A stretch of 64,000 nucleotides of DNA from Oasisia sp. SBJ-2009 (Eukaryota > Annelida > Polychaeta > Sabellida > Siboglinidae). The notes under the pieces are model-generated. The model saw nothing but the letters and a program-made list of their open reading frames with translations, did not search any database and was not told the DNA's origin. The stretch is taken from the NCBI GenBank assembly GCA_964017155.1, contig OZ024857.1, forward strand, positions 12,102,735 to 12,166,734, read 5' to 3'. Position numbers and translations under genes: made by a program. How positions within the stretch are numbered: position 1 is the stretch's first letter; each line of letters begins with the position of its first letter. This document shows, piece by piece, positions 12,277-23,839 of the stretch.

Positions 12277-12992
12277 GTCAGCAGTGTGTTTGACAATTTG
12301 AAGGTTTTCAAGTCAAAACGAGACATATTTATTTTCTTTAACATTTGTTGTGTTTCATCAAGTTTAAATAAACACTTGTGAGTGAAGTTGGTGTGTTTTA
12401 AGAATCCAAAATCACAGAGAATTGTATCTGAAATGTTTGTTGGAAATGTGTTACATGTGTGGCAAGACAGCGCCCATTAACTGAAAAAAGGATATAACAC
12501 ATTTCGATAACAAAATAATGAATGGTAGTTATTGTCTTCAGAAATCAAGTGTTACATATCTTTCAACAAATGTATTATGTTGATTTCAGTGAAATAAAAA
12601 AAAATTACGGCACATTTTGCCCCTGAAAGGTAGATATCGACGAAACATAGTTATAATTTTGACTGCTCAAACAATTTGTTCTTTTTCTGTGAGATTACTT
12701 CAATTCTGCTTTAATATCTAGTATTATTACACACACAATTTGACTGGATGAAATTTACAAACCTAGTGTTTTGGTCAAATCACTATTACAGCCATACAAT
12801 TGTCCCAAATTAGTTCCACGTAGAGTAGGAAATTAGTCTCACTACAATGTAATAGGATCACCTCATTAAACAAGTCACATTAGCTCTGTCTCAACAGTGA
12901 CCTTAATATAGAGGTTTGACTGTACATACAAAATGTATTAATACCATATTACTAAAGAATCCTAACGTTGGATCTGTGGTGGATTCTTGTAG

Positions 12993-13121
12993 CTTCCTGT
13001 ACTGGAATGACCAAGGAAGTCGGAAGATCGAGCGATCTCGTCTTGACGGTTCTGACAGAAAGACAATTTTCACAGTAGATGCTGGTCATCGCTACCCAAA
13101 CCAGATGGCGCTCCATGGCTC
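12993..13121 (+). CDS. LDLR class B (YWTD) exon, next blade
   Basis: Acceptor ttcttgtag ends at 12992 and the donor GTAAGT starts at 13122. Joined to 12105-12276 it reads VESFLYWNDQGSRKIERS then RLDGSDRKTIF, a normal YWTD blade with YWND in place of YWTD. Exit is in phase 2. The next recognisable coding segment (13740-13930) reads in a different phase and belongs to another protein type, so these two exons look stranded inside the NXPE-like gene or belong to an overlapping gene whose other exons lie outside the window. Confidence 0.8.
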
Positions 13122-13739
13122 GTAAGTCCCCATAGAGGGTATTTACCCCATATTGTGTCATTTATAAAACAGGACTATCAATGTAATTTGTGTTATACAA
13201 GGTCTAAGTCCATAATGATGTATTCAGTGTTGAACTTTTACTGATGGTTTATTGAAATGTCCACCAGAATCGGAACCAACCAGGTAGTGATGCCATTACA
13301 AGTTATACATGTTTTGTTGTTATTTATGATTTGAGGCTCTCTCACAATCAGGGACATTCTATTGACACTCCTAGCAGGATTGTTGTAAGATCTCTTTTTT
13401 TGGATAATAATAATAACAATAAAGTAACTTCTACTGCTCCAAAATTCTTGGAAACCAGTCTCATAGGACCACCAAGACAAAAGGGTTCATCAATCTCAGA
13501 GTCAATAAATATTCCAGTTGTCAATTTCTAAAGAAGTAGGTACTCTACAGAATATATCCTGTATGATGTTTTGCAGAACATTTTCTATAGAGTATTTTGT
13601 AAAATTTATTATTATACATAATTTCTGCTGAAATTATGGAGTATTGGTGTGCGATAAACATGAACATTTTATAGAATATTTTATAGAATTCTACAGAAAT
13701 TGATGTGAAATAAATATTCCCGCTGTTGCCACGCGACAG

Positions 13740-13930
13740 TTCAAGTCTCTGCTGGCCGTGCACAAGTTCAACGTCTTCGACCAGTTCAGTATACTTCGAC
13801 CTCAGCAGGAGCAAGACGTGTGTTTTGGGCACTACATGTGTCGTACGTTTAATGGGAAACACACCAGGGTTTACGGAGGTGTTGGAATACACGTCGCAAA
13901 ACTTATGATGGCTCATGTGTGTAAGTACTA
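13740..13930 (+). CDS. NXPE/PC-esterase-like C-terminal exon
   Basis: Follows an acceptor (acgcgacag) and reads FKSLLAVHKFNVFDQFSIL, then GHYMCRTFNG and GGVGIHVAKLMMAHVC to a stop at 13928-13930. Codon third positions are strongly C/G. The pattern (a short Asp-x-Phe-Ser-Ile strand, HYMC, then a terminal helix ending in VC) matches the end of NXPE-type PC-esterase domains as I remember them. A GTAAGT is also present just before the stop (13918), so an alternative splice exit is possible. It most likely completes the gene starting at 9859; the intervening splice donor is not resolved. Confidence 0.5.
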
Positions 13931-14254
13931 GGTACTAGGTAGTCATTGTAGATTTCAGTACTGCTGAAACGTCACGTGGATGCCTATCGGTCCGTGTATA
14001 TACCGTCTTTTACTCGGTGAACATCATTATTACACATCTGGCACACATAGACCGTTCATTATTCCACAACCAATTGCTAATATTTGTTAATTCTTTGTTT
14101 TTCTCTTTGTCAGCGAACATTATCTGTTGTAGTCCCTTGCTTTGTGTGAAACAAACGTATACTTCCATAAATTTGTGTCCCCTCTTATGTTACACTAAGT
14201 GCTACAAATAGTGTACTATTTACAATAGATTTGACAATTGTATATATTATATTG

Positions 14255-14430
<176 letters not shown>

Positions 14431-14640
14431 GTAAGTCATTTGATGTGATAACAATATGTTGATGTTGAGCAGCCATTTTGGATTTCCTCTTTTACTTAAT
14501 AAAGCCCAAATGTGAGGACTACACACCCACAACGGTACCAAATGCATCATTAAACACTTTGGCCCGCATAAAAAAATGGTCGCCCTCCCAAAAAGGTTTG
14601 CGGCTTTTGGCCTACTGCCTAAGTACAGGCCATCGCTGTG

Positions 14641-14985
14641 TCGTGTCGTGTCGTGTCGTGTCGTGTCGTGTCGTGTCGTGTCGTGTCGTGTCGTGTCGTG
14701 TCGTGTCGTGTCGTGTCGTGTCGTGTCGTGTCGTGTCGTGTCGTGTCGTGTCGTGTCGTGTCGTGTCGTGTCGTGTCGTGTCGTGTCGTGCCGTGCCGTG
14801 CCGTGCCGTGCCGTGCCGTGCCGTGCCGTGCCGTGCCGTGCCGTGCCGTGCCGTGCCGTGCCGTGCCGTGCCGTGCCGTGCCGTGCCGTGCCGTGCCGTG
14901 CCGTGCCGTGCCGTGCCGTGCCGTGCCGTGCCGTGCCGTGCCGTGCCGTGCCGTGCCGTGCCGTGCCGTGCCGTGCCGTGCCGTG
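14641..14985. repeat. Block-switched pentanucleotide repeat (TCGTG)30-(CCGTG)39
   Basis: Exactly 30 uninterrupted TCGTG units (14641-14790) change abruptly into 39 uninterrupted CCGTG units (14791-14985), followed by a degenerate tcatgtcg. All long frames here (repeats of Val-Ser-Cys-Arg-Val or Ala-Val-Pro-Cys-Arg) are artefacts of a stop-free repeat. Confidence 0.95.
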
Positions 14986-15955
14986 TCATGTCGCTAACTC
15001 AAGCAAAGCCTCTGTCTGTACCATGACCCTTTTAGCGTCTCACCTGCAATTCACCCGGTGCACAGAACGCCAGTTATTCTTACCCGTCATGCATCAGTAA
15101 TTCACGTGCGGCGGGAACGAGTCGACATCCGGTACAAGGGCGTCGACTTGTTTTTCCTAGACAATGACGCAACGCTAATAAAAACAGAGCTAGGTATGTT
15201 TTATTGATTGATAAATTTTGATTGATAAATCTTGCTTCGTTATTTAAAGGATACGCTATTAAAATTTTCATAACGTTTGTTATACACATTTCTTACAAAA
15301 CCATAGACCTTACGTATACATTTCTTACTGCAATCGGCATGGCCGTTTATATTCAGAATTTGCAAAGAACGTAGGAATTCTCAATGAAAATGTGTATTCC
15401 AAAACATAAAAAATAACTAGTTTAAGTAGTATCATTTTGTTCAAATATTTAACCGCCTCCTTCACCGTGTTTAAGAACCTTTTAATCACGTTTTTCCGAA
15501 CATTGTCTATAGAGTTTATTGCCATACTCAGTAGCCGTTGGTCCGGTAAGGTTCCCTAGCTTTTAACTTGGCGTGATATTACAGTTAAGAATATTTGCTC
15601 AACATAATCGACAAAATGGCTGCCTGAATATCATAGCCTCGATTAATCAGACTCCGTGAGGTGGCAGCACTATTTAAGCCCTTCAACTCCGCTTAGTAGA
15701 CCGACTTCGATTGAGCTACGCGAGAGACCTGAGTAATACGGGCACCAATCTAACACCCGAGGTCACTAGTTAACGTGACCATTCTTGACCTAAATAACAA
15801 GGCGAAACTTCAAGGCCACTACCATAGGCAATCGCGGTTTAAAAAAAAAAAATTTACTCGATTAACTGACGTTAGCAGTGAGAGCCAGTAAGGAATGTAG
15901 GCTAACTAATACACAAGAAAATTATTTAAACATTACACGACACAATCATGTAAAA
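14986..15955. other. No recognised gene
   Basis: Short frames only (15080-15289 and 15325-15525 on the minus strand) without recognisable content. Confidence 0.55.
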
Positions 15956-15956
15956 T

Positions 15957-16500
15957 ATGTATTTATTATATTATGGACCAGTGTACTTGCGTGACCTTAT
16001 TTGCATCTACACGCCAACCAGAGCACTTCGCTCAGAGGGAACCAAACAGCTTAAAAGACCTAAAACAAATTGCAAAGCTGGAGATGCGAGTTTCCCCGCA
16101 CCTGTTCCGGACCTGTGGAACAGCCTACCGTTCTCATTACGAGAACTGTGCAATGAGAACTCTTTTAAGAATGCCTTAAAGACGCTCTATTTTACACAAT
16201 ACTTTGGCTGATGCAGAAATAATTAAATGAAGAGACAATGCATCGAAGAGAACATTACTTCTGCCTAAACGACCTTGTGTATTTTTTTAGCCTTTCTATA
16301 TTTATTTATTTATTTATTTAGAATGTTTTTATTAGTCTGTCTTTATGCACTTTTATATAATATACAGTTAATTTTGTTTTAGTTATACATTTGGGTAATT
16401 CGTTTTAAGAACACAGGTTATCATGTACATGTAAAGCGCCCTGAATAGTTTTTAAGCTAGATTTGGCGCTATATAAGTTTATTTTATTTATTTATTTATG
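15957..16500 (+). mobile_element. 5'-truncated L2/CR1-like LINE end
   Basis: The frame to the stop at 16209 contains TPTRALRSEGTKQL and PDLWNSLPFSLREL then SFKNALKTLYF, the usual C-terminal signature of L2/CR1 RT proteins (PxxWNSLP ... FKxxLKTxLF). The 3' untranslated region ends with a gtaaagcgcc (16431) to ggcgctatata hairpin and a TTTA repeat tail. Only the last part of ORF2 remains. Confidence 0.8.
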
Positions 16501-17400
16501 TTAAAATCACCATATTCGATGTATTATTAATTAAAGTTGCATTCTGGTTTTGTCGCGCCACTAAGCTTGATTTTCGAGGATATTGGCGCAAAAGAAGTTA
16601 CTATTATTATTATTATTATTATTCTGACTTCCGCCATGTTTAAAATACAATTTTCCAGTAAACCAGCATTCCCCATACACTATATATTGTTTTCCTCAAC
16701 TACCTATCAACTTATTTTCACATAATATGCCATTTTAAGATGAAAAGCAGCAAAAGACGAAAACATGTCCTGGTGGCCCCACCAGTTAGAATTATCTGAT
16801 TGGTTTAGACCTCGATGCAGGGAATTCTATTTCGACATTAGGAAGTACATCAGTAACATAGTTATCGTGTTTTCTCTCAATGCTAAACCATTTCTAATCT
16901 TTGATAATTCAGCTCAATACCTAGTCATTGATCCAAATGGCCTTTGCGCTAGCCAACCACTGCAACATAATATGTGTGTGTGTAAAATGTTAAATACATG
17001 TGGGTATCTGTTCAAGTTCTATATTGCCAAGTGTAGTTGTATACAATGGTTTATTTTCTACAACAATTTTATCTGTTTATGACACCATTCTTTTCCCCCA
17101 CAATTCCTGCAATGTGCACATATATCTGCATATATTTTAAGACCTTTGCATATGACAAGTAGCTCACAAAATCATATCAAATTAATAAATGTGTTCAATA
17201 TTCTGTCACAGAACGTTTATTTGCAGCGAGAGAGATTGGCCCGTTTAATTGTCATCGAACATCTGGAAAACAATAAATACTTTTATTAATTATGTCAGAA
17301 CATGTCTATGATATATAGCACCCAGAATGCAAAGCGCCGACAGTGGCAGCGATTTATGGAATGCTCGTTTTAGATGTGATGTTATGCGGTTAATGTTTTT
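16501..17400. other. No recognised gene
   Basis: Contains a (TTA)n run at about 16602-16623 and AT-rich DNA. A frame at 16765-17082 has no recognisable domain. The 5' end of the following LINE may begin somewhere here but is not definable. Confidence 0.5.
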
Positions 17401-17434
17401 ATTACACACCTGAGGTTTCATAGTAAGTTTTATA

Positions 17435-18127
17435 ATGCTACGCAGAACTGGACTGTATTGTGCCGAAATGCGAAGTTTCTATCCTGTGAGCGTATTTCGG
17501 GACTTTTACACGATTGTTGCACCTGTACCAAGAGCCGTGATAGCCTACACTCGTCAGGAATTGTTCAGCCATGACATTGCTTCTGTCACTGGTCGCAAGC
17601 CTATGCTGCCCCATGCATTGTTTACGGTAATTAAGAAGGCGGGTATTTCTGCATTCACCCGTGGGTGCAGGGCAGGTCGTAACAAGCAACACCCAATTCG
17701 CCAGATAACTGGACATCGACCAAGCGCTGCACTCGTTTGGCGGCAATGCGGCGTGAACTGTACAAACTTGTCATCGATCAAGGCTGATCACCAGGCTACA
17801 GTGTCAGCAGTGACGGCGTCAGCAGCGAAAGCGTCAGCGGCGACAACGTCAGCGGCGACAGCGTCAGCGGCGTCAGCAGTGACGGCATCAGCGGCTTCAG
17901 CAGCGACGACATCAGCGGCGTCAGCGGGGACGGCATCAGCGGCGTCAGCGGGGACGGCATCAGCGGCGTCAGCGGGGACGGCATCAGCGGCGTCAACGGG
18001 GTCGGCTTCAGCGGCGTCAGCGGGGACGGCATCAGCGGCGTCAGCGGGGACAGCATCAGCGGCGTTAGCGGGGACGACATCAGCGGCGTCAGCGGGGACG
18101 ACATCAGCGGCGTCAGCGGGGACGGTG
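17435..18127 (+). pseudogene. L2/CR1-like LINE, 5' coding part (split)
   Basis: The frame from 17435 includes a basic stretch (RGCRAGRNKQHPIRQI) like the region before the endonuclease domain in many CR1/L2 ORFs, then an Ala/Ser/Thr-rich stretch encoded by a 24-bp minisatellite. It ends at a stop created at the junction with inserted DNA (18124). The matching downstream part (same minisatellite, then endonuclease and RT) starts at 23839, in the same reading register. Either one LINE was split by the 5.7-kb insertion or two partial copies were joined. Confidence 0.6.
17797..18125 (+). repeat. 24-bp coding minisatellite, left block
   Basis: Units of gcgtcagcggggacggcatc type encode an eight-residue Ala/Ser/Gly/Thr repeat. 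The order of variant units at the right end (GSA, GTA, GTA, ALAGTT, GTT, GT) reappears in the right block at 23839-24066. Confidence 0.9.
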
Positions 18128-18295
18128 TAGCGCTTACGTTTTTCCGGCGTTAAATCCTTTCCGATTGACGTTTCTGCGCATGCGCGAGTCAGATACGACC
18201 TTGGTTGCTATGCGGGATGTTTACTTTTCCCACCCCGCGGCACCCACCGTTAAAACCGTTCCGATTGATGTTTCTGCGCATGCGCATGTCAACTA
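18126..18295. repeat. Left end repeats of the composite insertion
   Basis: Two copies of the end module, both containing ttccgattgatgtttctgcg or its one-base variant and the CpG-rich tgcgcatgcgc. Confidence 0.8.
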
Positions 18296-18342
18296 TTTTG
18301 TTAACCGGCGAAAGTTTGTAGTTTCTGAGATGTTTTACAGTT

Positions 18343-19599
18343 ATCTGAGACATTATATGAGCAGTGGCGTGCACCACCCGGCAGTAGCCAAGCATGACAA
18401 TGTCCAGTGAAGGGTACGCTCAGCAGCGCTGAAGCATACTTTAAAAGGTGTGTTCAAAAAGGCTAAATTCGAGTCGACCTAGTCAGTGGCAGTGCTGACT
18501 CAGCCTCTCAGGAGCAGAGTCCAGTTATCAGTAATAAGATTATCGACAGCGTCAAACGTTCATCACAAATAATAATTATTATTATATTAAGTAACGTTGT
18601 CATTGGCATCGGAATATAAGTATAGGGTTGCATTAATTAAGTCGTTTATATAGAGTAGAAATGATACAGTAACGATAGGAGTGAGCCCTGCATCAGTGCA
18701 TGATCGTGTGTGTTTTCAATATCTTTAACTTTATTTCAGATTGTCATAGACTAGTGACTAGTGACTAGAAGTGACTAGAAAAATATAAAAGTATTGCACA
18801 TGGTAAATAGAGAAAAAAAACATTGCACAGTGGTACATTCAAACAAAAACTATTATGTATATACAACATTTTGATCCAATGTCGTCTTATCCTGGATTGC
18901 CATTTTATTTATATCACTGTTTATAATTGCAGTTACCAACTTATTATTACTTATCAAGTCTCCACATGAATTTATATACAAGGTTTCTAATTACAGCTGT
19001 ACTATCTGGTACATGGTATTCTACAAACATGGTGGAGGCACTGCAATATTTAGGCTGATTTAGCAATAAGCGAAACACATTATTGTAAGCCACATGAAGA
19101 TTATGTATACTTGCTACTGTGTAATTCCACCACAGCTGAGCAGTATATATGGGAGAGCAGAAAGTTTTAAGCAAAGTCAGCTTCACTTTAATGGAACACA
19201 TGTAAAATTTCCGCAATAGCATATTACCCCTAGCATATAGTTGTCGGCATTGCCGCATTGGCGTAAGATATATGTGTCATCACATAATGTATTAGAAATA
19301 AAGTGACCCAAATATTTCACATTATCCACTTCCTGGATTGTTTTACCATTAATCTTAAATGATGGAACTTCAATATTTTTCTTATATTTACTTTTAAAAT
19401 ATTAACACAGCATTGTTCTTGGAGTTGTACTTGATATCATGATTTAACCCATAGAGTCCACATACCTGCATCAGTTCAGACAGTCTTGATACAGATGGGG
19501 ACAGAATTACCAAGTCATCAGCATACATAAGATGGTTGATAGTTGTACTACATATTACACACCTTGTGTTACATTTGTTTAAAGCTATGGTTAAATCAT

Positions 19600-19681
<82 letters not shown>

Positions 19682-20366
19682 GGTGTGGTGAGAGTATACC
19701 ACCTTGCCTGACACCATTTGCAACATAAAAATGTTCCAACAATTTGCCTGACCATCTTATACACATAGTCTGATTCGAATACCAATATATAAGCAGTCTA
19801 ACAATATATCCAGACACTCCCCTGTCAATCAACTTTTGAAATAAGATAGAATGTTTCACTCTGTCAAAGGATTTAGAAGCATCTAAAAACATGTAAACAT
19901 AGACCCATCTATGTCTGTCCCGTGTTTTTTCTTAAATCCAAACTGATTGGACATTGTTGACCGCGTAACTGACATTCTGTCTAACAATATGTTTTCAATT
20001 TTTGTTGACACAATACTAGCTAATGCAATAGGTCTATAATTGTCTTTGCTGTTAATCTTGCTACATTTGTCTTTGATAATAGGAACCAGCACAACAGATA
20101 ACAAAGAACTAGGTAAAAATCCATGTACAAAAAACCCAGCTATACACATAGCAAGTAAAGGCACAATGCGCTTATCACAATATTTAAGGTGTTCAGCATA
20201 TACACAAACCATACCATAAGTATTATTTATATCTAGGCATTTAATAGCATTTTCAACATCGCTAATTTCCACAACTATGTCATTTGTATATTTGGAATCA
20301 CATTTGATCTGTTGAATGTCTATATCCCTAATACAATTAAAAAGCTGTTTAAAATGAGACCGCCAT
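18343..20366 (-). pseudogene. Palindrome left arm: non-LTR reverse transcriptase relic
   Basis: The minus strand encodes pieces of a non-LTR RT. In coding order they are YRPIALASIVSTKIENILL and MSNQFGFKKKHG (about 19990-19920), FLDASKSFDRVKHSILFQKL and NGVRQGGILSPHLFNIY (about 19890-19680), then INHLMYADDLVILSPS with the catalytic YADD (about 19530). The C-terminal part has LLRKFYMCSIKVKL and YTAQLWWNY (19258-18947). Frames are broken several times and an (AT)n run interrupts the RT. The 3' end lies near 18740; 18343-18700 is non-LINE flank copied in both arms. Clade not assigned. Confidence 0.8.
19602..19675. repeat. (AT)n expansion in left arm
   Basis: About 72 bases of AT in the left arm face only about 10 bases (21178-21188) at the equivalent place of the right arm, so the run expanded after the inverted duplication. 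Confidence 0.9.
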
Positions 20367-20430
20367 TTACCTGTAAACCTTTACCTAATAGTGTTGAGGA
20401 TGTTAGTGGTATTTTTGAAATAACTGAATT

Positions 20431-22423
20431 ATGGCGGCCTCATTTTAAACAGCTTTTTAATTGTATTAGGGATATAGACATTCAACAGATCAAATGTGAT
20501 TCCAAATATACAAATGACATACCCCGGTAGTTGTGGAAATTAGCAAAGTTGAAAATGCCATTAAATGCCTAGATATAAATAAGACTGATGGTATGGATGG
20601 TGTATATGCGGAACACCTTAAACATTGTGATAAGCGCATTGTGCCTTTATTTGCTATGTGTATAACTGGGTTTTTTGTACATTGATTTTTACCTAGTTCT
20701 TTGTTATCTGTTGTATCTGTTGTGCTGGTTCCTATTATCAAAGATAAATGTAGCAAGATTAACAGCAAAGACAATTATAGACCTATTGCATTAGCTAGTA
20801 TTGTGTCCAAAAAATGTGAAAACATATTGTTAGACAGAATGTCAGTTACGCGGTCAACAATGTCCAATCAGTTTGGATTTGAGAAAAAAACACAGGACAG
20901 ACTTGTGTATTTATGTCTTAAAGGAAGTTATTGACAGGCATAGGAGTCTCTATGTTTACATGTTTTTAGATGTGTCTAAAGCCTTTGACAGAGTGAAACA
21001 TTCTATCTTATTTCAAAAGTTGATTGACAGGGGAGTGCCTGGATATATTGTTAGACTGCTTATATATTGGTATTCGAATCAGACTATGTGTATAAGATGG
21101 TCAGGCAAATTGTCGAAACATTTTGGTGTTACAAATGGTGTCAGGCAAGGTGGTATACTCTCACCACACCTTTTTAATATATATATATGGATGTTTTAAC
21201 CATAGCTTTAAACAAATGTAATACAAGGTGTGTAATATGTAGTACAACTATCAACCATCTTGTGTATGCTGATGACTTGGTAATTCTGTCCCCATCTGAA
21301 TCAAGACTGTCTGAACTGATGCAGGTATGTGGACTCTATGGGTTAAATCATGATATCAAGTACAACTCCAAGAAAAGTGCTGTGTTAATATTTAAAAGTA
21401 ACTAATAAAATTATATGAACAATGTTGATGTTCCATCATTTAAGATTAATGGTGAAACAATCCAGGAAGTGGATAATGTGAAATATTTGGGTCACTTTAT
21501 TTCTAAGACATTACATGATGACAAAGATATCTTACGCCAATGCCGACAACTATATGCTAGGGGTAATATACTATTGCGGAAATTTTACATGTGTTCCACT
21601 GAAGTGAAGCTGACTTTGCTTAGAACTTTCTGCTCTCCCATGTATACTGCTCAGCTGTGGTGGAATTACACAGTAGCAAGTATACATAATCTTCATGTGG
21701 CTTACAATAATGTGTTTCGCTTATTGCTGAATCAGCCTAAATATTGCAGTGCCTCCACCATGTTTGTAGAATACCATGTACCAGATAGTAAAGCTGTAAT
21801 TAGAAACCTTGTATATAAATTCATGCGGAGACTTGATGCTCTTATAATAAGTTGGTAATTGCAATTATCAAAAGTGATATAAAATGGCAATCCATGATAA
21901 GACGACATTGGATCAAAATGTTGTATATACATAATAGTTTTTGATTTAATGTACCAGTCTGGAATGTACCATTGTGCAATGTTTTTTTCTCTATTTACCA
22001 TGTGCAATACTTTTATATTTTTCTATAGTCACTTGTTTTTTTAGTGTTTATGTGAACATCTGTATGTACTATGACAATCTGAAATAAAGATATTGAAAAC
22101 ACACACGACCATGCACTGGTGCAGGGCTCACTCCTATCATTGCTGTATCATTTCTTCTCTACATAAACGACTTAGTTAATGCAACCCAATAGTTATATTC
22201 CGATGCAAATGACGTTACTTAATATAATAATTAGTATTATTTGTGATGAACGTTTGACGATGTCGAGTCAGCACTGCCACTGACTGAGTCGACTCGAATT
22301 TAGCCTGTTTGAACACACTTTTTAAAGTATGCTTCAGCGCTGCTGAGTGTACCCTTCTCTGGACATTGTCATGCTTGGCTACAGCTGGATGGTGCACGCC
22401 ACTGCTCATATAATGTCTCAGAT
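20431..22423 (+). pseudogene. Palindrome right arm: same non-LTR RT relic
   Basis: Plus-strand mirror of 18343-20366 with a 64-bp spacer (20367-20430) that itself reads as the LINE's continuation (SVEDVSGIFEITELWRPHF). RT pieces are FLDVSKAFDRVKHSILFQKL (about 20960), NGVRQGGILSPHLFNIY (about 21137), INHLVYADDLVILSPS (about 21255), and a C-terminal part at 21415-21858 (LLRKFYMCSTEVKL, YTAQLWWNY). An AATAAA-type signal lies near 22083. The arm includes about 330 bp of non-LINE flank after the LINE 3' end, so twin priming alone cannot explain the inversion. Confidence 0.8.
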
Positions 22424-22700
22424 TATAAAATGTTCAAGATCACATCACATAATGACTAAAAATAAGCCTATATGCAACCAATCATGCATGCGTATTTTTC
22501 AAAAAGTAAATAAACAGTTTCAATTTTAGCAGTAAATAAATAACATAAGACACTTTAAAACAAATTGGCAATACATTTTTGTGGAATCGTGAAATCTAAC
22601 CACTTTAATGCATATTGCAGTTTTAAAAATATGCATGCATGATTGGTTGCATATATGTTTATTTTTAGTCATTATGTGATGTGATCTTGAACATTTTATA
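22424..22700. mobile_element. 277-bp MITE with about 70-bp inverted ends
   Basis: Begins tataaaatgttcaagatcac and ends with the reverse complement; the inverted match runs about 70 bases including the tgcaaccaatcatgcatgc core. A TA at each end may be the target duplication. The unique middle (about 22496-22630) is AT-rich and non-coding. It sits exactly where the palindrome's right arm stops matching. Confidence 0.85.
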
Positions 22701-22954
22701 CAGACGATCTATGTACAATTATTTTGCTTTAAGAGGAATGTTTTAATTTTTTTATCCCAAGAATTCATTGATTTTTTATATACAGCATGTATTTTAATTT
22801 AGCCACAGCCACGCAAGATAGATTGGATTTTGGATTATTTTTATTTTTACAATAAATTGTTATTGAATGAAGATTAATTGTGTGTCTACTGTGCTTCAAC
22901 AATGAACTAGGCAACAGTGTTTGCTTAATCAATCCAGTTCAGAGGTAATGGCGG

Positions 22955-23215
22955 CCACATGAGTTATACCACAAAGAATTGTACTGGGTCCAGTTATGTT
23001 CATATTATACTTAAAGGCCAGTATTAAAACAATAAAAGTATGTGCTATTTATAGAGGACATCAATATGTTTCACTTACACACAACTGCTACAGGCTTATT
23101 CAAGAAGTAAATTCAGAATACAATAAAATATCAGTATGGATTCATTTCAACAAAACATCACTGAACATAACTAACATTATCTTTTCACATTTACTCCTGA
23201 AGGTAAGACGATGAT
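22955..23215 (+). pseudogene. Decayed non-LTR RT fragment
   Basis: The frame reads PQRIVLGPVMFILYLKAS and later LIQEVNSEYNKISVWIHFNK and LNITNIIF. This corresponds to the PQGSVLGPLLF ... ADD ... WF..N.LSLN.xKT stretch of CR1/jockey-type reverse transcriptases, with the ADD core itself lost. It differs from the palindrome's LINE. Confidence 0.65.
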
Positions 23216-23671
23216 CATGATGTTATTTTAATAAATGTAACAAATATATATCATGTACTTCAGTAAAGTCTGTAATTATTTAAACGTAGACTAGAGGAAA
23301 CTGGTCAGTATAATATAAAGATTGTTAATGTATAAGTCATTATTTTCCTCCTGTGTACTCGTTAAATGCATATTTAAGCCACTTATCACACAACAAATTA
23401 CAAAACTTTGTTAGGCCAAACTTGGTGCAACTATTTATTTATCCATCCAATTACTATTAATATTAAGGATAAATAAACAATACAGCTTTGTATACGAAGC
23501 AATAACTACTATATTTTTATTTACTAAAGATGTAGCACAATCAATCGTAACCAGTGACAGCGCTTTGTTATCCGCTGTCACTGGTCCAATTAGTCCGTGC
23601 TATAACGCTCAAACTCCCAAATACACGTGAGCAACAACCAGCGTAGCTAGCTAGCGCTGTCGCGCGCGCCT

Positions 23672-23839
23672 CCAGATGCGCGCATGCGCAGAAACGTCAA
23701 TCGGAACGTTTTTAACGACCGGAAAAATGTAAGCGCGACCATCGTAGGTAGCGCTTACGTTTATCCCCTAGATACGCGCATGCGCAGAAACGTCAATCGG
23801 AAAGGTTTTAACGATCGGAAAAATGTAAGCGCGACAACG
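23672..23839. repeat. Right end repeats of the composite insertion
   Basis: Two tandem copies of the end module (gcgcatgcgcagaaacgtca, atcggaa, ttttaacga.cggaaaaatg, taagcgcga), inverted relative to 18126-18295. They happen to be open in the frame of the following LINE, so its reading frame seems to start inside them at 23684; that start is not meaningful. Confidence 0.8.

Larger units (their letters stand above)
18124..23839. mobile_element. 5.7-kb composite insertion with repeated inverted ends
   Basis: Both ends carry, in inverted orientation, a module of about 60 bases (gcgcttac, tttttccgg, ttccgattgacgtttctgcg, catgcgc), present twice at each end (about 18126-18180 and 18240-18290; about 23672-23750 and 23768-23839). 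Between them lie a 4.1-kb palindrome of a LINE with flanking DNA, a 277-bp MITE and an RT relic. No transposase is recognisable. It is flanked by the two blocks of the 24-bp minisatellite. It may be a large non-autonomous foldback-type DNA transposon carrying passengers; boundaries are approximate. Confidence 0.6.

Noticed and set aside
14478..15100. Several overlapping Cys/Arg/Val/Ala/Pro repeat proteins on both strands
   Set aside because: Pure translations of TCGTG and CCGTG repeats.
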